Below are positions 27,750 through 38,476 of a stretch of 64,000 nucleotides of DNA, in pieces; positions within the stretch are counted from its first letter, which is position 1, and each line of letters opens with the position of its first letter. Position numbers and translations under genes: made by a program. This DNA comes from Porticoccaceae bacterium (GTDB lineage Bacteria > Pseudomonadota > Gammaproteobacteria > Pseudomonadales > Porticoccaceae), in contig JAQWIR010000034.1 in assembly GCA_029248755.1 (NCBI GenBank), forward strand, positions 43,572-107,571, in the 5' to 3' direction. The notes beneath the pieces are model-generated. The model ran no database searches. It saw only the letters and a program-made list of their open reading frames with translations, and had not been told where the DNA came from.

Positions 27750-28478
27750 TTAGCTTCGCTGCCTTACTGCTTCGAATAAGCACACGCCCGCTGCTACCGA
27801 TACATTGAGGCTGCTGACTTTTCCTGCCATTGGCAACTTCGCCAAAAAATCACATTGACTAGTAACTAATTGACGCATGCCTGTTCCCTCAGAACCCATG
27901 ACCATAATGATGGGGCCTTTCAGATCAATATCATAAATGGTTTTCTCTGCCTCACCGGTGGTTCCCACAGCCCATACACCCTTAGCTTGAAGGTCTTTTA
28001 AAGTTCTAGCTAGATTGGTCACCACTACTAGAGGTATTGTTTCTGCAGCTCCGGATGCAACTTTAGATACCACAGACGTTAAACCTACCGAATTGTCCTT
28101 GGGCACAATAACCGCTTGAACCCCTGCTCCCTCTGCTGAACGCAAGCAAGCACCCAAATTATGTGGGTCAGTAACACCATCAAGCATTAAGAAGAAACCA
28201 TTTTGACCCTGTTGTTCAACTAGGTTTGCCAAGTAACTTTCATTATAAGTTTCGCCCTCCTTGCACAGCGCGGCTACTCCTTGGTGACGTCCCTCAACCA
28301 GTGCATCTAAATTCTGTGACGTTGACCATTGAACAGTTACTCCATGCTGTTCGGCTAAATTTAGTAGCTTCTGTAACCTTGCATCCTGACGCGCCCTAAC
28401 TACCCTTAATTCTTTCACTCGCTGAGGTGATGTTTTAAGAATAGACTGCACTGCGTGAATACCGAAAATCCAATCCAA
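27750..28478 (-). CDS. rlmB: 23S rRNA (guanosine-2251-2'-O)-methyltransferase RlmB
   Basis: The 242-residue SpoU-family methyltransferase modifies Gm2251 in the 23S P-loop. The N-terminal substrate-binding domain begins WIFGIHAVQSILK. SPOUT motifs are complete: motif 1 DGVTDPHNLGACLRSAEG, motif 2 IMVMGSEGTGMRQL, motif 3 LPMAGKVSSLNVSVAAGVCL, forming the trefoil knot and SAM site. A second SpoU-type gene begins at the end of this window (63653). Confidence 0.96.
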   Translation of the reverse strand: MDWIFGIHAVQSILKTSPQRVKELRVVRARQDARLQKLLNLAEQHGVTVQWSTSQNLDALVEGRHQGVAALCKEGETYNESYLANLVEQQGQNGFFLMLDGVTDPHNLGACLRSAEGAGVQAVIVPKDNSVGLTSVVSKVASGAAETIPLVVVTNLARTLKDLQAKGVWAVGTTGEAEKTIYDIDLKGPIIMVMGSEGTGMRQLVTSQCDFLAKLPMAGKVSSLNVSVAAGVCLFEAVRQRS

Positions 28479-28588
28479 GTTAGCTCTCCTAGAGTATTTA
28501 ATTTGCCAAGTTATATAATCAATTGCACATTGTACTGGCTTTGGGCAGAATCCTGCTATTATTCTGACACTGAATTTGGAGATTTATT

Positions 28589-29056
28589 ATTAAACCTAGC
28601 TTAGAATTTAATCACTTACCGAGTGCAGGTCTTTTTCGCAGACTCGCCGCTTTGGTATATGATGCCTTTTTACTGTTTGCTATCACCTTAGGCTACGGTG
28701 CATTACTTTTGATTTTAAAGATGATCGCTTTTGGCACTGAGGGTCTCGAAGATATTCAGCCGAATGCTGCTGTTCAATGGCTTAGTTTATTTGGCTGGAT
28801 AGCCTGCTTAATGGGATATTACTTTATTTGCTGGCGCAAACAGGGACAAACTTTAGGAATGAAAGCTTGGCGACTTAGACTTCAACAAGCAGATGGTAGC
28901 CTCGCTTCGCCTCAGCAATGTTTAAAACGCTGCCCTTTAGCTTTCCTTTCACTGGCTGCAATGGGCTTGGGTTATCTTTATTGCTTGATACCCTCAAAAG
29001 TCTGCGCCCACGATCTTCTTACAAGAACACATGTGGTAATTTTGGAAAAAAGTTAA
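28589..29056 (+). CDS. RDD family membrane protein, probable ATT start
   Basis: The RDD domain of small transport-like proteins is recognised from GLFRRLAALVYDAFLLFA, with conserved Arg and Asp in helix 1. LGMKAWRLRLQQADG and a last helix ending in VCAHDLLTRTHVV follow. The first ATG/GTG/TTG in frame is TTG 28652, which would remove the conserved RR and part of helix 1. GGAG at 28578-28581 is spaced 7 bp from ATT 28589, giving a complete 155-residue protein starting before KPSLEFNHLPSAG. An in-frame stop at 28571 rules out an earlier start. ATT initiation is known for E. coli infC and pcnB. Substrate unknown. Confidence 0.7.
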   Translation: MKPSLEFNHLPSAGLFRRLAALVYDAFLLFAITLGYGALLLILKMIAFGTEGLEDIQPNAAVQWLSLFGWIACLMGYYFICWRKQGQTLGMKAWRLRLQQADGSLASPQQCLKRCPLAFLSLAAMGLGYLYCLIPSKVCAHDLLTRTHVVILEKS

Positions 29057-29108
29057 TTGGAAATAAGGATGGTTTGCCAATAATAGATAAATTCTCTATC
29101 AGCAGGTT

Positions 29109-30179
29109 CTACCCAGCTCGTCTTAAAAGAATAAGGCCTATAGAAAGGCATATGAGTATGGGGGCTAAAATCGCCAGTATTGGTGGCATCTCAAATACGA
29201 TACTTAGTGGCCCCAAAATATCTGAAAGTAATTTAAAACTTATCCCAAATAAAACACCCACAAAAACCCTAAAACCCACAGTTGCCTGTCGTAGCGGGCC
29301 AAATACAAAGGCAATCCCGACTAATACTAAGCTAAAGATCACCAGCGGCTGAAGTACTTTACTCCAAAAGGCTAATCTATATTTAGCCGAATCTGCTTTA
29401 CGCTCTTCTAAATAATCAATATGGTTATTTAACGCTCCTGCAGAAAGGGCTTCAGGAGGCAAAATGTTTAAGGTTAAAACCTCAGGCGTTAACTCAGTTT
29501 GCCACTTGCGAGTAACCCATTTTCTGGTATAAGTTTGCTGATCGAGAAATATGGTACTTGATACATTTTCTTCAACCCAAAAACCCTCAGTTTTATTAAA
29601 GGTGGCTCTAGATGAAAAGCTTGCCTCTTTTAGCTCATGCTGCTCATTTAGTCTATATCGGGTGACGCCAAACAAAACTCCACCTGGAAAAACTGCATTA
29701 AAGTGAATAAATTCATCGCCCTCTTTTGCCCAAAATCCCGAGGTAGAATCTAATGCAGACTCACCCTTGCGCAAATATTCTCTTTTACTATCTGCTAGCT
29801 GATCTAAATAAGGTGAAAAATATTCGCCAATTAAAGCTGCAATAAAAATAAATAGAACAACCGGCTTAAATACTAAAAATACAATTCGCATTAGCGAAAC
29901 ACCCGCTGCGCGCATAACCACAACTTCGCTGTTGGTTGCGAGCATTCCCAAGCCAACCAAGCAGCCAATCAAGGATGCTAGAGGGATATATTCATAAACA
30001 GTGGAGGGTAATTTAGTCGCGGTATAAATTAATACGTCTACAAACTGATAATTGCGTCTAATATCACTCATTTGGTCGATGATGCCAGCAACCACATCTA
30101 AGCCAACAATAGCTATCAGTGATACCGCGATGGCCGATAGGACATTGATCCCAATATACTTTGAAAGTGTTTTACTCAT
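29109..30179 (-). CDS. lptG: LPS export ABC transporter permease LptG
   Basis: One of the two transmembrane subunits of the LptB2FG transporter that extracts lipopolysaccharide from the inner membrane. The 356-residue protein has the six-helix YjgP/YjgQ layout. The N-terminal pair (helices around SAIAVSLIAIVGLDVVAG) is followed by EYIPLASLIGCLVGLGMLA, a large periplasmic beta-jellyroll (about 130-260) and three C-terminal helices. ATG 30179 overlaps the lptF stop by four bases (ATGA). Length matches the family. Confidence 0.95.
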   Translation of the reverse strand: MSKTLSKYIGINVLSAIAVSLIAIVGLDVVAGIIDQMSDIRRNYQFVDVLIYTATKLPSTVYEYIPLASLIGCLVGLGMLATNSEVVVMRAAGVSLMRIVFLVFKPVVLFIFIAALIGEYFSPYLDQLADSKREYLRKGESALDSTSGFWAKEGDEFIHFNAVFPGGVLFGVTRYRLNEQHELKEASFSSRATFNKTEGFWVEENVSSTIFLDQQTYTRKWVTRKWQTELTPEVLTLNILPPEALSAGALNNHIDYLEERKADSAKYRLAFWSKVLQPLVIFSLVLVGIAFVFGPLRQATVGFRVFVGVLFGISFKLLSDILGPLSIVFEMPPILAILAPILICLSIGLILLRRAG

Positions 30180-31297
30180 GATGCGCCACTTTGAGGAAAC
30201 GATGCTTTAAGTCGGCGCAAATTGCACAATATTTTTTGTGAAAAAATTAATATCAAAGCAATAAGTAAAAATATCAAGTGGACAGGCATTAAAGTGATGC
30301 CTATTGGTAAGCTTCCAGCTTCAATCGCGCCGCGCAAGGTATTAAGTGATACCAAATAAACAAAATACAACAAAACAGCTGGAAGAATTCGTGCAAAACG
30401 ACCTGATCTTGGATCAATTCGGCTAAGTGGAACGGCTAGTAATGTCACGATCAGCATCATAATTGGAATTGAAAAGCGCCACTGAAGTGCAATACGATGT
30501 TCAACCTCGGATGAATTCATTAAATCCCGAGTTGTCATGGCATCAGTGGCTGTATCTTCAGATAGCTCCTCGGGTGGAGCTAGTCTTGTTCCAAACTCAT
30601 CGAAATAGGTAATTTGATAGTCATAATTTCCCGGAATACCCTCAACTCGATACCCTTTTTCAAGGGTTAAATAACGTTCATCCGTATCCCTAGCTTTAGT
30701 TTGTCTACCACTATCAGCAATCACTAGAACTAAACTACCCTCAGATGTTTCTGTAGCCTCTATGGTTGCTGACATAAATACATTATCGAGTTGCCGGTTT
30801 TCAGAGATTGAATTCACCCAAGTAACACCTTTTCCTCCCCGAAGAGAATAAAATGTTTTTTCAGATAATCTATCAAGCTCACTTTTCTGCTCTTGAACAC
30901 TAAAAATTGCCTCGGCTTTTTTGATCCCCACCGGAGTGACATAAAGGCTTAAAAAACCAACAATGAATGATAGAAAAGTAGCTACTACTAGAGTATAGGA
31001 TAGTAATTTTCGCTCGGAAAACCCGCAGGCTTTAAGGATGCTCATCTCATTTTCAACGTAAAGACGACCAAAGGTTAATAAAACCGCTAAAAAGAACGCT
31101 AAGGGTAATGTAAGCTCTAAAAAACCCGGTATACGATAGCCAATTACGGCAAAGATAACCTCAGGATCCATATTGCCCGACATAGCGTTAGCGAGATACT
31201 TGACGAAACGCCCGCTAATAAGCACCATCAGCAATACGATACATACAGCGGTTGTCACTGATAATAGTTCACGACTTAAATAACGAAAAATAATCAC
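30176..31297 (-). CDS. lptF: LPS export ABC transporter permease LptF
   Basis: Partner of LptG in the Lpt bridge. The 373-residue protein starts at GTG 31297 (MIIFRYLSRELL) and has the usual layout: three N-terminal helices with PGFLELTLPLAFFLAVLL, a periplasmic jellyroll and three C-terminal helices (WRFSIPIMMLIVTLLAVPLS). The SEMSILKACG-like coupling helix reads NEMSILKACGFS. It is divergent from pepA across 95 bp, the classical arrangement in gammaproteobacteria. Confidence 0.95.
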   Translation of the reverse strand: MIIFRYLSRELLSVTTAVCIVLLMVLISGRFVKYLANAMSGNMDPEVIFAVIGYRIPGFLELTLPLAFFLAVLLTFGRLYVENEMSILKACGFSERKLLSYTLVVATFLSFIVGFLSLYVTPVGIKKAEAIFSVQEQKSELDRLSEKTFYSLRGGKGVTWVNSISENRQLDNVFMSATIEATETSEGSLVLVIADSGRQTKARDTDERYLTLEKGYRVEGIPGNYDYQITYFDEFGTRLAPPEELSEDTATDAMTTRDLMNSSEVEHRIALQWRFSIPIMMLIVTLLAVPLSRIDPRSGRFARILPAVLLYFVYLVSLNTLRGAIEAGSLPIGITLMPVHLIFLLIALILIFSQKILCNLRRLKASFPQSGAS

Positions 31298-31392
31298 AAG
31301 ATTCGGCTTAAACTCTTGGGTACAGTCGGACTAAGTGGTATGGTTCTATTAACATTTTCACTCTTTTAACTTAGCTACCTTATGGATATTTT

Positions 31393-32871
31393 ATGAAGTT
31401 TACTGCATCTTGCGCCGAACTGTCAGGTTTAAAAGCAGATTCACTTGTTTTACCCACCGGCTCGGAGCTTGAAAATAGCGCAGAGACTATTAATCAGTGG
31501 GCTAACAATATTATTTCATCAGCGATTTTATCTGGTGAATTTTCGGGTAAATCGGGACAGGTTTTAGTATTAAACTTACCTGAATCCGCTATCAAGCGGT
31601 TAATTCTTCTTGGAACAGACGGATTAACCAATCAAAGACAGGTTAAAAAAGCAGTCACTGCAGCCTGTGCCGCCTTAAATAAAACCAAATCTAAAACAGC
31701 CCTTTGGCTTGAAGGGGGAATAGCTGACACTATTGAAGCTGAGGCCTCAATTGTTGCCCAGTCGATCAACGCCTCCCTTTATAATTACAAAAAATACAAT
31801 GGTGACATTAAGCCAAGCCTTGAATTGCTAACCTTTTTGACCTCTGATAAATCGGTAACCAGTGCCGTTGATGCCGGACTTTTATACGGTGCAGCTGTTG
31901 GCGATGGTATGAATACAGCCAAACAGTTGGGTAACCTACCCGCTAACATTTGTACTCCTAGTTACCTTGCTGATCAAGCAGTCACATTGGGTAAGAAAAA
32001 ACTCAATAAGGCCAGTATTACTACAGAAATTTTAGATCGTTCGGACATGCAAAAACTTAAGATGGGTTCTCTGCTCTCGGTTGCCGAAGGCTCTGAAGAA
32101 CCGCCCAAACTGATCGTTATGAACTATCAAGGAACTGACGCATCAAAAAAGCCCATTGTACTGGTAGGTAAAGCCGTCACCTTTGACTCTGGGGGTATCA
32201 GCTTAAAACCCGGTCGCGGCATGGACGAAATGAAATATGATATGTGCGGTGGTGCATCAGTTTTAGGTGTAATGAACACATTAACTCAACTTGAATTGCC
32301 AATTAATGTTGTGGGAATTATTCCCGCAACAGAAAATATGCCCAATGGCCGCGCAACTAAACCCGGTGATGTAGTGACCAGTATGTCTGGGCAAACCATT
32401 GAGATACTCAATACCGATGCCGAAGGGCGATTAATTCTGTGTGACTCTCTCACCTATGCGGCAAAATTTGATCCCGAAACTGTTATTGATATTGCCACAT
32501 TAACTGGCGCCGTTATTAGCGCACTGGGTAAAGTAGCGTCTGGTGTACTATCCAATGACCAACAGCTAGCTAATGATCTTATCGAAAGTGGCACTCAAAG
32601 TGCTGATCCCGTATGGCAACTCCCATTATGGGAAGAATATGACGAACTGCTAAAAAGTAACTTTGCCGATATGGCTAATATTGGCGGCCCACAGGCCGGA
32701 ACCATTACTGCCGGCTGCTTCCTCGCTCGTTATGCTAAAGACTATAAATGGGCTCACCTTGATGTTGCTGGTACGGCGTGGGTTTCTGGCGCCAACAAAG
32801 GGGCTACAGGTCGACCCGTACCCCTATTGATGGCATATATTCGCCAAAAAAGTGAAGCAAACCGTGACTAA
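31393..32871 (+). CDS. pepA: Leucyl aminopeptidase PepA
   Basis: An M17 dizinc aminopeptidase that also acts as a DNA-binding protein (XerAB cofactor, carAB regulator) in E. coli. The 492-residue protein has the catalytic Lys/Asp segment VGKAVTFDSGGISLKPG, the peptidase signature NTDAEGRLIL with metal Asp and Glu, and an N-terminal alpha/beta domain. Length is normal. It is divergent from lptF and overlaps holC by 8 bp. Confidence 0.96.
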   Translation: MKFTASCAELSGLKADSLVLPTGSELENSAETINQWANNIISSAILSGEFSGKSGQVLVLNLPESAIKRLILLGTDGLTNQRQVKKAVTAACAALNKTKSKTALWLEGGIADTIEAEASIVAQSINASLYNYKKYNGDIKPSLELLTFLTSDKSVTSAVDAGLLYGAAVGDGMNTAKQLGNLPANICTPSYLADQAVTLGKKKLNKASITTEILDRSDMQKLKMGSLLSVAEGSEEPPKLIVMNYQGTDASKKPIVLVGKAVTFDSGGISLKPGRGMDEMKYDMCGGASVLGVMNTLTQLELPINVVGIIPATENMPNGRATKPGDVVTSMSGQTIEILNTDAEGRLILCDSLTYAAKFDPETVIDIATLTGAVISALGKVASGVLSNDQQLANDLIESGTQSADPVWQLPLWEEYDELLKSNFADMANIGGPQAGTITAGCFLARYAKDYKWAHLDVAGTAWVSGANKGATGRPVPLLMAYIRQKSEANRD

Positions 32872-33286
32872 GGTAACCTTTTATAAGCTTGCTAACACAG
32901 CCCCTACTCTTAAATTTGTTTGTCAGTTGATCAAAAAAGCCTGCGCAGCCAAACAGCAAGTACTGTGCTTGGTAGCAGATGATCAAGCTGCAGAACAACT
33001 AGATCAGTTGCTGTGGGAGTTTGAATCTGAGGCTTTTATTCCTCATGGCATTGGTGTCGAACAGCAACCGGTAGCCATTAGCTCAATTGCAGAACCTGGC
33101 GAGCACCATCAACTGCTGATTAATCTGCAAGCTGAAATACCCACATGGTTTAGTCGCTTTGAACGTGTGATTGAATTAGTACAACCGGAATCAGAGCATG
33201 AGCAGATCAAACGCGAGAACTTTCGCTTTTATAAAGAGCGTGGCTACGCACTAGATTTTCATGATTTGACCCATAGTTTTTCATAA
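32864..33286 (+). CDS. holC: DNA polymerase III chi subunit
   Basis: Chi links the Pol III clamp loader, through psi, to SSB. I prefer GTG 32864 (MTKVTFYKL, 140 residues), which matches the family's usual MxxVxFY start; GTG 32852 would add four residues. QQVLCLVADDQAAEQLDQLLWEF and FIPHG are chi hallmarks. It overlaps the end of pepA and precedes valS, the standard pepA-holC-valS order. SSB and a possible psi are also encoded in this window. Confidence 0.93.
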   Translation: MTKVTFYKLANTAPTLKFVCQLIKKACAAKQQVLCLVADDQAAEQLDQLLWEFESEAFIPHGIGVEQQPVAISSIAEPGEHHQLLINLQAEIPTWFSRFERVIELVQPESEHEQIKRENFRFYKERGYALDFHDLTHSFS

Positions 33287-33414
33287 AAATAAAATAGAAT
33301 AAAAGGCATTTGGCCCTATTAATGAAGTGCGCGGACTAGCCCCAAGTTGTCTCAACACTTATAATTGCCAATCTTAAAAATAACCACCATTTTATAAATT
33401 AACTGAGACAAGTA

Positions 33415-36282
33415 ATGGATAAAACTTTCGCCCCCCAAGAAATCGAAGACAAGTGGTATAAAACTTGGGAAGACAGTGGTTATTTTGCCCCCAGTGGTGA
33501 AGGTCAGCCCTACAGTATTGTAATCCCACCGCCCAATGTTACTGGTAGTTTGCATATAGGTCATGCTTTGCAACACAGCATTATGGATGCTCTAACTCGC
33601 TATCAGCGAATGAAGGGCAAAAACACTCTGTGGCAAGTGGGTACTGACCATGCGGGGATCGCCACACAGATGGTGGTGGAGCGAAAATTAGCGGCGGAAA
33701 ATCAACCAGGGAAAGATGCGTTAGGCCGCGAAAAATTTATCGAAAAAATCTGGGAATGGAAAGAACAATCTGGCGGCACTATTACTCAGCAAATGCGTCG
33801 CTTGGGTAATTCTGTGGATTGGGATACCGAGCGTTTTACCATGGACGATGGCTTTTCTGGAGCAGTTCAGGAAGTATTTATTCGGCTGTATAAAGAAGGG
33901 CTAATTTATCGCGGCAAACGCTTGGTCAATTGGGACCCTAAACTCAATACTGCCATTTCAGATTTAGAAGTAGAAAATCGCGAAGCTAAGGGCAAGATGT
34001 GGCATCTCCGCTACCCGCTTGCTAAGGGCGCTGTGACTGCAGATGGTAAGGACTATATTGTAGTAGCCACTACCCGCCCTGAGACCATGCTCGGTGATAC
34101 TGGTGTAGCGGTTAACCCTGAAGATCCTCGCTATCAAAATTTAATTGGTCAATTTGTTGAATTGCCTTTAGTGGGACGCCTAATTCCTATTGTTGCTGAT
34201 GAGCATGCCGATATGACCAAGGGCACTGGCTGTGTAAAAGTTACTCCTGCTCATGATTTTAATGATTATGAGGTCGGCCAACGTCACAGTCTGCCTATGA
34301 TTAATATCCTGACCTTTAAAGCGGATATTAGAAAATCAGCTGAATGTTTGAATGCTGATGGCAGCCAAAATACTGATATGGATGATAGCTTGCCGGAGAA
34401 GTATCAGGGTATGGAGCGCTTTGCGGCACGTCGTGAAATCGTTGCTGATATGGACGCCTTAGAACTTCTAGTGTCTATTGAAGAAAATGATATGACGGTT
34501 CCCTACGGCGATCGCGGCGGTGTGGTGATTGAGCCCATGCTCACCAACCAATGGTATGTTGATGCTAAGAAGTTAGCCGGTCCTGCTATATCGGCAGTTG
34601 AGGATGGTCAAATTAAATTTGTGCCTCAGCAATATGAAAATATGTATTTTTCTTGGATGCGCAATATCCAAGATTGGTGTATTTCCCGTCAACTGTGGTG
34701 GGGCCACCAAATACCTGCTTGGTACGATGAAGCGGGCAATGCCTATGTTGGTAATAGTGAACAAGCCGTTAGAGAAAAACATAATTTAGGTGATGTGACC
34801 CTAACTCAGGATCCAGATGTTTTGGATACTTGGTTTTCGTCTGCACTTTGGAGTTTTGGCACACTGGGCTGGCCCGAGCAGACCGAGCGTCTCAAAAACT
34901 TCCACCCTACCGATGTTCTAGTCACCGGATTCGATATTATTTTCTTCTGGGTGGCACGCATGATTATGATGTCGATGCACCTTATTAAAGATGAAGATGG
35001 CAAACCTCAGGTGCCATTTCATACGGTATATGTGACCGGCTTGATTCGTGATGAGCAAGGTCAAAAGATGTCTAAATCCAAGGGTAATGTATTAGATCCA
35101 CTGGATATGATCGATGGCATCAATATTGATGACCTAGTTGAAAAGCGCACCGGCAACATGATGCAGCCTCAGCAAGCTGAAAAGATTGGCAAGCGCACCA
35201 GAAAAGAATTTAAAGAGGGTATTGAGCCTCATGGCACCGATGCCTTGCGCTTTACGCTGTGTGCTCTAGCCTCTACCGGTCGAGATATTAACTGGGATAT
35301 GAAACGCCTTGAGGGCTATCGCAACTTCTGCAATAAAATCTGGAATGCGGCGCGTTATGTATTAATGAACGGTGAAGAACATAGCTGTGGTCAAAATGGC
35401 GAGGCCTATAAGCTTAGCTTGGCAGATCGTTGGATTATTTCCCGCTTACAACAGGCAGAAACCGATGTGATTGAAGCGATTGATAGCTACCGTTTTGATC
35501 TAGCAGCACAGGCGCTCTATGACTTCGTTTGGAATGAATACTGCGATTGGTATTTGGAACTATCTAAACCGGTACTATGGGATGACAATGCTGATCCAGA
35601 ACTTCAGCTAGGCACTCGTCGCACACTGGTAAGAGTGCTTGAAACTGTATTGCGATTAAGCCATCCGATTATGCCATTTATCACTGAAGAAATTTGGCAC
35701 AGTATTGCCCCGCTAGCAGGTATAGAACTGAATAGAGATGGCGATAGCATTATGTTGCAGCCCTACCCTGTAGCCGATCAAACCTTAGTCGATCAGGCCT
35801 CCCTTGAAGATATTGATTGGGTAAAACAGGTGATTGTAGGGGTGCGCAATGTGCGCGGTGAAATGAATATATCCCCTGCCACATCACTGGCTATTTATTT
35901 CACGCGAGGCGGTGCCAACGATAAACGTCGACTTGCAGAAAATCAGCAATATCTATGCAAACTCGCTAAGCTGGAATCTATTACTTGGTTAGATAATCCC
36001 GATGATGCACCACTGAGTGCTACAACACTGGCTGGCGACTTGGAGATCCTTGTGCCAATGGCTGGCTTAATAGATGTTGAGGCTGAACTTAAGCGTCTTA
36101 CCAAAGAAATTGAGAAGCTTTCGAGCGACGTCAAAAAACTATCGGGTAAATTAAGCAATGAAAAATTTGTGGCCAATGCGCCTGCCGAAGTTGTGGCCAA
36201 AGAAAGAGATAAATTAGCCGATATGCAGGGCTCTTTAGAGCAATTAACTGCAAAGCAAAATGCCATTGCTGAAATGGCCTGA
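33415..36282 (+). CDS. valS: Valyl-tRNA synthetase
   Basis: Class Ia synthetase charging tRNA-Val, 955 residues. HIGH is present as [20 protein letters not shown] as [13 protein letters not shown], and the CP1 editing domain includes [21 protein letters not shown]-terminal coiled coil (about residues 885-950, [18 protein letters not shown]) contacts tRNA. It starts 128 bp after holC and ends 6 bp before rep. No attenuation structure stood out in the leader. Confidence 0.98.
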   Translation: MDKTFAPQEIEDKWYKTWEDSGYFAPSGEGQPYSIVIPPPNVTGSLHIGHALQHSIMDALTRYQRMKGKNTLWQVGTDHAGIATQMVVERKLAAENQPGKDALGREKFIEKIWEWKEQSGGTITQQMRRLGNSVDWDTERFTMDDGFSGAVQEVFIRLYKEGLIYRGKRLVNWDPKLNTAISDLEVENREAKGKMWHLRYPLAKGAVTADGKDYIVVATTRPETMLGDTGVAVNPEDPRYQNLIGQFVELPLVGRLIPIVADEHADMTKGTGCVKVTPAHDFNDYEVGQRHSLPMINILTFKADIRKSAECLNADGSQNTDMDDSLPEKYQGMERFAARREIVADMDALELLVSIEENDMTVPYGDRGGVVIEPMLTNQWYVDAKKLAGPAISAVEDGQIKFVPQQYENMYFSWMRNIQDWCISRQLWWGHQIPAWYDEAGNAYVGNSEQAVREKHNLGDVTLTQDPDVLDTWFSSALWSFGTLGWPEQTERLKNFHPTDVLVTGFDIIFFWVARMIMMSMHLIKDEDGKPQVPFHTVYVTGLIRDEQGQKMSKSKGNVLDPLDMIDGINIDDLVEKRTGNMMQPQQAEKIGKRTRKEFKEGIEPHGTDALRFTLCALASTGRDINWDMKRLEGYRNFCNKIWNAARYVLMNGEEHSCGQNGEAYKLSLADRWIISRLQQAETDVIEAIDSYRFDLAAQALYDFVWNEYCDWYLELSKPVLWDDNADPELQLGTRRTLVRVLETVLRLSHPIMPFITEEIWHSIAPLAGIELNRDGDSIMLQPYPVADQTLVDQASLEDIDWVKQVIVGVRNVRGEMNISPATSLAIYFTRGGANDKRRLAENQQYLCKLAKLESITWLDNPDDAPLSATTLAGDLEILVPMAGLIDVEAELKRLTKEIEKLSSDVKKLSGKLSNEKFVANAPAEVVAKERDKLADMQGSLEQLTAKQNAIAEMA

Positions 36283-36288
36283 ATGTAA

Positions 36289-38316
36289 ATGGCCCATACC
36301 CTTAATCCTCAGCAACAGGCGGCTTTAAAATATATTGATGGTCCATTGTTGGTATTGGCGGGTGCTGGCAGTGGCAAAACCAGTGTAATTACTGGAAAAA
36401 TCGCCTATTTGGTCGAGCAGTGCGGCATTCCCAGTCGCAATATCTATGCGGTAACCTTTACCAATAAAGCCGCCAGAGAAATGAAAGATCGTGTGGCTAA
36501 GCTAATGTCTGGAACAGATTCTAAGGGTCTCTCGGTTTCTACCTTTCACAACCTAGGCTTAAGTATTATTCGCCATGAAATTAAAAAGCTAGGGTTTAAA
36601 CCCGGCTTTTCGATTATGGATCAAGAAGACTGCCGTAATATTCTTAAAGAGCTTTTGGTTCGCCACTCGGATCTTGATGAAAAACTGATCGACAACATTC
36701 AATATACTATTTCTGATTGGAAAAATTCTCTACTGGAACCTGGGCAGGCGGTCAGTGCCGCTAACAGCACTGGTGAGCAGAGTATTGCAATGCTTTACGA
36801 GCGTTATCAACGAGCACTACGTGCCTATAACGCGGTAGATTTTGATGATTTGATCATGATTCCGGTATGCCTATTTCGAGAACAACCCGAGGTTTTAGCT
36901 AAGTGGCAACAGCGTATTCGCTATATGCTGGTCGATGAATATCAGGACACCAACCTCGCCCAATATGAATTAGTACGCACCTTGGTAAAAGAAAAACAGG
37001 CGCTGACTGTCGTTGGCGACGATGATAAGTCTATTTATGCCTGGCGTGGCGCGCGACCCGAAAATTTAATGCAGTTGCAGGAAGACTTCCCTGCCCTAAA
37101 AGTGATTAAACTGGAGCAGAACTATCGGTCTACAGGGCGTATTTTGGCGGCAGCAAATAAGCTAATCGACAATAATCCTCATTTAATTGAAAAAGCCTTA
37201 TGGAGTGAACTGGGGCCCGGAGATCCACTGCGATTTATCATTAGTGATAATGAAGAACGCGAAGCGGAACGGGTGGTCAATGAAATTATTGATATGCGCC
37301 TTAAGCGACGCTGTAAATACAGTGATTTTGCAATTCTTTATCGCGGGAACTATCAGTCGAAATTATTAGAGCTAAAACTGCAAACACAAAATATCCCCTA
37401 CGATATTACTGGCGGCCAATCCTTTTATGCCAAAACCGAAATCAAGGATGTTATGGCCTATTTGCGGCTTATTATTAATTCCGATGATGATAATGCCCTA
37501 TTGCGCATTATCAATACGCCAAGGCGTCAAATAGGCCCAACCACCCTTGAGCGATTGGGTGAATATTCCAATAAACGTCAGATATCACTGTTGGCCGCTA
37601 TCGATGAGGTGGGGCTGAGTGCCAGCGTACCCCGTGCCAATTTACAGCGCCTGCAACAATTTAAGCGATGGATCGAATCTGTACAGCGCAATATTTACGG
37701 CAATCAACCCATAAATGCCCTACGCGAGATGCTTGAGGATATTGACTATCAGGATTGGTTGCGCCAAAACGCCAGTAGTGATGCAGCTGCTAATAAGCGC
37801 TGGGAAAATATTAATCTACTGATTAGTCAGATTGACTATGCCCTTAAGGATAGCGACAGCGATACCGTCACTGCCGACAAAAATCCTATAGAAACGGCTA
37901 TTTCAAAGATTATTCTTCGCGATATTCTGGATCGTGAGCAAGAAGAGTCCGCCGAGGATAAGGTGCAAATGCTCACCCTACATGCCGCCAAAGGTCTCGA
38001 GTTTTTGCATGTATTTTTGATTGGCATGGAAGAAGATATTCTGCCCCATCGCAATAGTATCGAAGGCGAGCAAATTGAAGAAGAACGGCGTCTAGCCTAC
38101 GTGGGCATTACTCGCGCCCAACGCACCCTAACCATGACCAGCGCAGCCCAAAGAACCCAATTTGGCGAAACCAGCGCTACCACTCCCAGCCGTTTTATCG
38201 ATGAACTACCACAGGACGATTTGGTGCGTGTAGGCGGCAATAGCGAAGCCAGTGCCGAGCAAAATCAAGCCGCTGGCGCAGAATCCCTGGATGCGCTTAA
38301 ATCTCTATTTGCCTAA
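36289..38316 (+). CDS. rep: ATP-dependent DNA helicase Rep
   Basis: A superfamily 1A 3'-5' helicase that clears proteins from DNA ahead of forks and interacts with DnaB. The 675-residue product shows Q motif LNPQQQAAL, Walker A GAGSGKTSVITGKI, motif Ia TFTNKAAREM, motif II VDEYQDTN, motif III DDDKSIYAWRGA, motif IV EQNYRS, motif V LHAAKGLEF and motif VI RRLAYVGITRAQRTL. The ATG lies 6 bp after the valS stop. Length is typical of Rep rather than UvrD. Confidence 0.95.
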   Translation: MAHTLNPQQQAALKYIDGPLLVLAGAGSGKTSVITGKIAYLVEQCGIPSRNIYAVTFTNKAAREMKDRVAKLMSGTDSKGLSVSTFHNLGLSIIRHEIKKLGFKPGFSIMDQEDCRNILKELLVRHSDLDEKLIDNIQYTISDWKNSLLEPGQAVSAANSTGEQSIAMLYERYQRALRAYNAVDFDDLIMIPVCLFREQPEVLAKWQQRIRYMLVDEYQDTNLAQYELVRTLVKEKQALTVVGDDDKSIYAWRGARPENLMQLQEDFPALKVIKLEQNYRSTGRILAAANKLIDNNPHLIEKALWSELGPGDPLRFIISDNEEREAERVVNEIIDMRLKRRCKYSDFAILYRGNYQSKLLELKLQTQNIPYDITGGQSFYAKTEIKDVMAYLRLIINSDDDNALLRIINTPRRQIGPTTLERLGEYSNKRQISLLAAIDEVGLSASVPRANLQRLQQFKRWIESVQRNIYGNQPINALREMLEDIDYQDWLRQNASSDAAANKRWENINLLISQIDYALKDSDSDTVTADKNPIETAISKIILRDILDREQEESAEDKVQMLTLHAAKGLEFLHVFLIGMEEDILPHRNSIEGEQIEEERRLAYVGITRAQRTLTMTSAAQRTQFGETSATTPSRFIDELPQDDLVRVGGNSEASAEQNQAAGAESLDALKSLFA

Positions 38317-38476
38317 GAATAAGTTTTAATTTTCTGTCTATAATTAGGACTCTAGAGATTGTTTTATTGAAGTTTTCTATGATGTACAAATTTAATAGTT
38401 ATGAGGGTTAACTACATTAAATATTAGGAATTAACAATCAGTTATGGATAACCAACTATTAATCAGGGAATTAGCA

